From positions 1 to 9,161 of the forward strand of contig JAILEJ010000318.1 of NCBI GenBank assembly GCA_024688095.1: a stretch of DNA of 9,161 nt, in the 5' to 3' direction. Position numbers and translations under genes: made by a program. This stretch comes from Butyrivibrio sp. Lineage in GTDB: Bacteria; Bacillota; Clostridia; Lachnospirales; Lachnospiraceae. Under the pieces are notes generated by a model. That model did no database searches and was not told where the DNA came from. It saw nothing but the letters and a program-made list of their open reading frames with translations. Shown piece after piece: positions 6,231 to 9,161 of the stretch (the first letter of the stretch is position 1; each line of letters opens with the position of its first letter).

Positions 6231-7968
6231 ATATGCAGGCAGCCATAAGTATTTTACCATCTGCTCATGGATACTGGCTGCCATAAGTGCTCTTGTTGCA
6301 CTTGTACCATTTTATTACATCTGGCGCATTATCAAGGAAGTTGTGGAAGTTAGACCTGATTTTAGCAAGGCTACCCACATAGTATCTTTGGGATGGAGTG
6401 CTGTTGGAATGAGCTTACTTGCCATGGTTATATATATTGCAGCTCTTATGTGCTCACATATTGCAGCATTCCGCGTTCAATCAAATATGCGAACCGCTAT
6501 GATGGAGCACGTTATGAAGCTTCCAATGGGATATATTGAGTCAGAGGGAAGTGGAAAGATCAGAAAGATTGTTGCAGAGTCAAGTGCAGCTACCGAGACA
6601 TTTCTGGCGCATAGTCTTCCAGATAAAGCAGTGAGTTATGCTACTCCGGTAGGACTGATTGCAATGCTTCTTATCTTTGACTGGAAGATAGGTCTGATAT
6701 GTCTTATCCCTGCAGTTATCGCTTTTCTTGCCATGGGCGGCATGATGGGGGAGAAGATGCAGAACGATATGAAGGAATATCAGAATGCACTTGATGAAAT
6801 GTCAGCTGAAGCTGTGGAATATGTCAGGGGAATCCCTGTTGTAAAAACCTTTGGACAATCCGTCTTTTCTTTTAAAAGGTTCAAGGAAGCAATTGATAAA
6901 TACGAGAAGTGGACTATTACTTATACTATAGGAATGAGAATGCCTATGATAGGGTTTACCACTGCAGCCAACGGGGTGTTTGCTGCACTTGTAGCCTGCA
7001 GTTTTATCTTTGCAAGAAATGGTGTTTCAGATACGTTCCTTTACAATATTCTCTTTTACATCATCATCACACCGATACTGACAGTTACACTTATGAAGGT
7101 AGCCTATGCCGGAGAGAGCCAGATGGTTGTAAAGGATGCCCTTAACAGAATGTATTCACTTTTGGAGGTGGAACCGCTTAAGGAAGCTATAGCTCCACAG
7201 CTGCCAAAGGATAGTGGAATCAATATAGACAATATCGTATTTACGTATGATGAGAAAAAGACTAATGCTATAGATGGAATCACGCTGGATATTAAGCCTG
7301 GTGAGCATATAGCATTTGTGGGCCCTTCCGGAGGAGGTAAGACTACACTGGCTTCCCTTGTTGCAAGGTTTTGGGATGTTAAAGAAGGATGTATAAAAAT
7401 CGGTGGAGTAGACGTAAAGGATATTGCGACCTCAGAGCTTATGAAGCAGGTATCCTATGTGTTCCAGGATAGCAAGCTTCTTAAGATGTCGATTCTTGAT
7501 AATGTGAGAATGGGAAGACCTGATGCTACGGAAGATGAGGTCATACAGGCTCTTAAAGATGCAATGTGCTGGGATATAATCGAAAAGCTTCCAGATGGGA
7601 TTAATACTATGATCGGAAGCAAAGGCACCTATGTATCAGGTGGTGAAGCGCAGCGTATTTCTATAGCGAGAGCATTTCTTAAAAATGCGCCAATACTTAT
7701 ACTGGATGAGGCGACAGCCTTTGCAGACCCGGACAATGAGATAATGGTTCAGCAGGCTTTTGCAAATCTGTCAAAGGACAAGACTGTAATTATGATTGCC
7801 CACCGTCTGTCAACTGTAGTAAATGCAGATAAGATTTGTGTTCTTACAGACGGAAAGATAGCAGAATCCGGCAAGCATGAAGAGCTTCTTTTGAAGAATG
7901 GAATTTACAGCCATATGTGGAATGAGTATCAGAAGTCGGTAAACTGGAAGGTAGGTAAGGGTGCATGA
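6190..7968 (+). CDS. ABC transporter, exporter-fold permease-ATPase (YbtP/IrtA-like), first subunit
   Basis: Half transporter of 592 residues: a six-helix membrane domain (helices about 22-48, 68-92, 150-164, 168-185, 252-275, 281-307) followed by one ATPase. Walker A GPSGGGKTT (378-386), signature VSGGEAQR (482-489), Walker B ILILDEA (502-508) and H-loop His538 are all intact. The segment ATAFADPDNE after Walker B replaces the usual TSALD and is, to my knowledge, characteristic of the YbtPQ/IrtAB-like siderophore importers. Its frame begins inside the end of the ECF ATPase gene (41-base overlap); GGAGAG at 6174-6179 is a plausible ribosome binding site ten bases upstream. Its TGA overlaps the second half-transporter's ATG, so the pair probably forms a heterodimer. 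Direction of transport cannot be read from sequence; a peptide or lipid exporter remains the alternative. Confidence 0.92.
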   Translation: MEQKKKSVIAQLFEYAGSHKYFTICSWILAAISALVALVPFYYIWRIIKEVVEVRPDFSKATHIVSLGWSAVGMSLLAMVIYIAALMCSHIAAFRVQSNMRTAMMEHVMKLPMGYIESEGSGKIRKIVAESSAATETFLAHSLPDKAVSYATPVGLIAMLLIFDWKIGLICLIPAVIAFLAMGGMMGEKMQNDMKEYQNALDEMSAEAVEYVRGIPVVKTFGQSVFSFKRFKEAIDKYEKWTITYTIGMRMPMIGFTTAANGVFAALVACSFIFARNGVSDTFLYNILFYIIITPILTVTLMKVAYAGESQMVVKDALNRMYSLLEVEPLKEAIAPQLPKDSGINIDNIVFTYDEKKTNAIDGITLDIKPGEHIAFVGPSGGGKTTLASLVARFWDVKEGCIKIGGVDVKDIATSELMKQVSYVFQDSKLLKMSILDNVRMGRPDATEDEVIQALKDAMCWDIIEKLPDGINTMIGSKGTYVSGGEAQRISIARAFLKNAPILILDEATAFADPDNEIMVQQAFANLSKDKTVIMIAHRLSTVVNADKICVLTDGKIAESGKHEELLLKNGIYSHMWNEYQKSVNWKVGKGA

Positions 7969-9161
7969 GTATGGTAGAAAGATTACAACATAAATACGCC
8001 CTTTCAGAGCAGGGCGCAAAGGATATGATAAAGGCGTTTGCAGCATGTACGCTTGCAAACCTGGCACAGATGATGCCTGTGGGAATTCTATTCATGATGA
8101 CAGGAGACCTGTTAAACGGAGAGCTCCCGAAAAATCATGTGGTGATTTATATTGTCGGAAGTATTATTTGTCTTTTGCTGATAGCAATTACCGAATATTT
8201 CCAGTATAATGCAACATTTTTCTCCACTTATGTTGAGAGTGGTGTCAGGAGACGTTCTCTTGCGGAAAAGCTCAGAAGAATACCTCTTTCATTCTTTGGA
8301 AAAAAAGATCTGGCAGACCTTACCAACACCATAATGGCGGATTGTGCAATGCTGGAAACGGCATCATCACACTGGCTCCCGGAGCTGGTTGGAGCATTTA
8401 TCTCTACAACGCTTGTAGTAATAAGTCTGTTCTTTTTTGATGCAAGGATGGCGATTGCTGCAGTATGGGTACTTCCTGTAGCGTTCATCATTGTATTTTT
8501 CTCAATAAACGTGATGCATGCAGTAAACAGAAAAGGTAGCAGGTACAAGGTGGCATGCCTTGATGGAATTCAGGAAGCACTGGAAACAGTACGAGACCTC
8601 AAAGCATACAATGCTCAGGATACTTACATGGAAGGACTTAATAAGAAAATCAAAGCAGTTGAGTCTCATAATATTTTCTCTGAGTTTTTAAATGCAGCTT
8701 TTGTATGCTCAGCACAAATGATTTTGAAGTTTGGTATAGGCACTGTTGCTATTGCAGGATCAGCGCTTCTTATAAAGAATGAAATAAATGTTATAACATT
8801 TTTTATGTATCTTCTTGTGGTATCAAGGATGTACGAGCCTTTGCAGATAGCACTTCAGAATTTTTCTGCACTTATAGCAACGGATACCCAGTGCGAGAGA
8901 ATGGATGAAATCCTTTCACATGGCGAACAGACGGGAGCAGATATCCTTTCAAACAAAAACTATGACATTGAGTTTAAGAACGTGCGGTTTTCATATGAGG
9001 ATGGGGAAACAGTATTAGATGATGTGAGCTTTGTGGCAAAACAGGGGGAGGTCACAGCGCTTATCGGACCTTCCGGCGGGGGAAAGACTACGGTATCAAG
9101 GTTGTCTGCAAGGTTCTGGGATATTAATAGCGGACTAATAACTGTTGGTGGAATGGATATA
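7965..9161 (+). CDS. ABC transporter, exporter-fold permease-ATPase (YbtQ/IrtB-like), second subunit (3'-truncated)
   Basis: Second half transporter, open for 399 codons to the window edge with no stop. It begins at the ATGA overlap with the preceding gene; ATG at 7971 is the alternative, and it sits at better distance from AAGGG (7957-7961). The N-terminus (KYALSEQGAKDMIKAFAACT) leads into a six-helix membrane domain (about 22-48, 59-77, 138-158, 160-183, 242-268, 273-290). The ATPase starts near 334 (IEFKNVRFSYEDG), has Walker A GPSGGGKTT (368-376), and is cut at VGGMDI (394-399). Signature, Walker B and H-loop lie outside the window; a family member would need roughly 180 more residues. 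It most likely heterodimerises with the product of the gene immediately before it. The arrangement of two consecutive permease-ATPase genes matches YbtP/YbtQ, IrtA/IrtB and similar siderophore-importer pairs; substrate is inferred only. Confidence 0.9.
   Translation, partial: MSMVERLQHKYALSEQGAKDMIKAFAACTLANLAQMMPVGILFMMTGDLLNGELPKNHVVIYIVGSIICLLLIAITEYFQYNATFFSTYVESGVRRRSLAEKLRRIPLSFFGKKDLADLTNTIMADCAMLETASSHWLPELVGAFISTTLVVISLFFFDARMAIAAVWVLPVAFIIVFFSINVMHAVNRKGSRYKVACLDGIQEALETVRDLKAYNAQDTYMEGLNKKIKAVESHNIFSEFLNAAFVCSAQMILKFGIGTVAIAGSALLIKNEINVITFFMYLLVVSRMYEPLQIALQNFSALIATDTQCERMDEILSHGEQTGADILSNKNYDIEFKNVRFSYEDGETVLDDVSFVAKQGEVTALIGPSGGGKTTVSRLSARFWDINSGLITVGGMDI

Noticed and set aside
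6909..7145. Second plus-strand open frame inside the first ABC half transporter
   Set aside because: It sits in another frame inside a clear membrane domain and encodes a Tyr/Cys/His-rich sequence with no family features.
1..9161. Mobile elements, CRISPR arrays, tRNA or rRNA genes
   Set aside because: No transposase or integrase coding sequence, no regular spacer-repeat array, and no tRNA cloverleaf or rRNA-like segment is apparent; nearly all bases are in identified genes.

Overview
The window is a dense, entirely plus-strand stretch of bacterial DNA. Moderate A+T bias, strong GGAGG-type ribosome binding sites, ATGA/TAATG start-stop overlaps and the protein families present point to a Gram-positive anaerobe of the Clostridia, most likely Lachnospiraceae (Butyrivibrio/Roseburia-like). 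That assignment is inferred from style and family content, not from a marker gene. Both ends cut genes: the first lacks its 5' end and the last lacks its 3' end.

Left block (2-3292): a class I SAM-dependent methyltransferase (5'-truncated), an L-2-amino-thiazoline-4-carboxylate hydrolase-family protein, an EamA/DMT-type ten-helix transporter carrying an unusual histidine-rich C-terminal tail, and an AraC-family regulator whose start overlaps the transporter stop by four bases. Gaps are 38 and 56 bases, with no terminator visible, so the four genes could be co-transcribed.

A 138-base gap (3293-3430) follows. It is the only substantial non-coding segment and holds short direct repeats (8 bp at 25-bp spacing, 9 bp at 20-bp spacing), a possible -10 box and a strong ribosome binding site. 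It is the natural place for a promoter controlled by the AraC protein encoded just upstream.

Right block (3431-9161): five tightly packed genes with start/stop overlaps at every junction. In order they are an ECF S component of the Trep_Strep/MptS family, an ECF T (EcfT/CbiQ-like) transmembrane protein, a double-ATPase ECF A protein (two ABC domains in one chain), and two successive ABC-exporter-fold half transporters (membrane domain plus ATPase) whose ATPase sequence (ATAFADPDNE) resembles the YbtP/YbtQ-IrtA/IrtB group of exporter-fold siderophore importers. The whole block reads as one operon encoding a complete ECF importer plus a heterodimeric ABC transporter.

Taken together, the best hypothesis is an AraC-regulated uptake locus for an iron chelate (siderophore, haem or related metal complex), flanked by a putative metal-linked His-tailed EamA transporter. 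The component families are well supported by sequence. The substrate is inference only.
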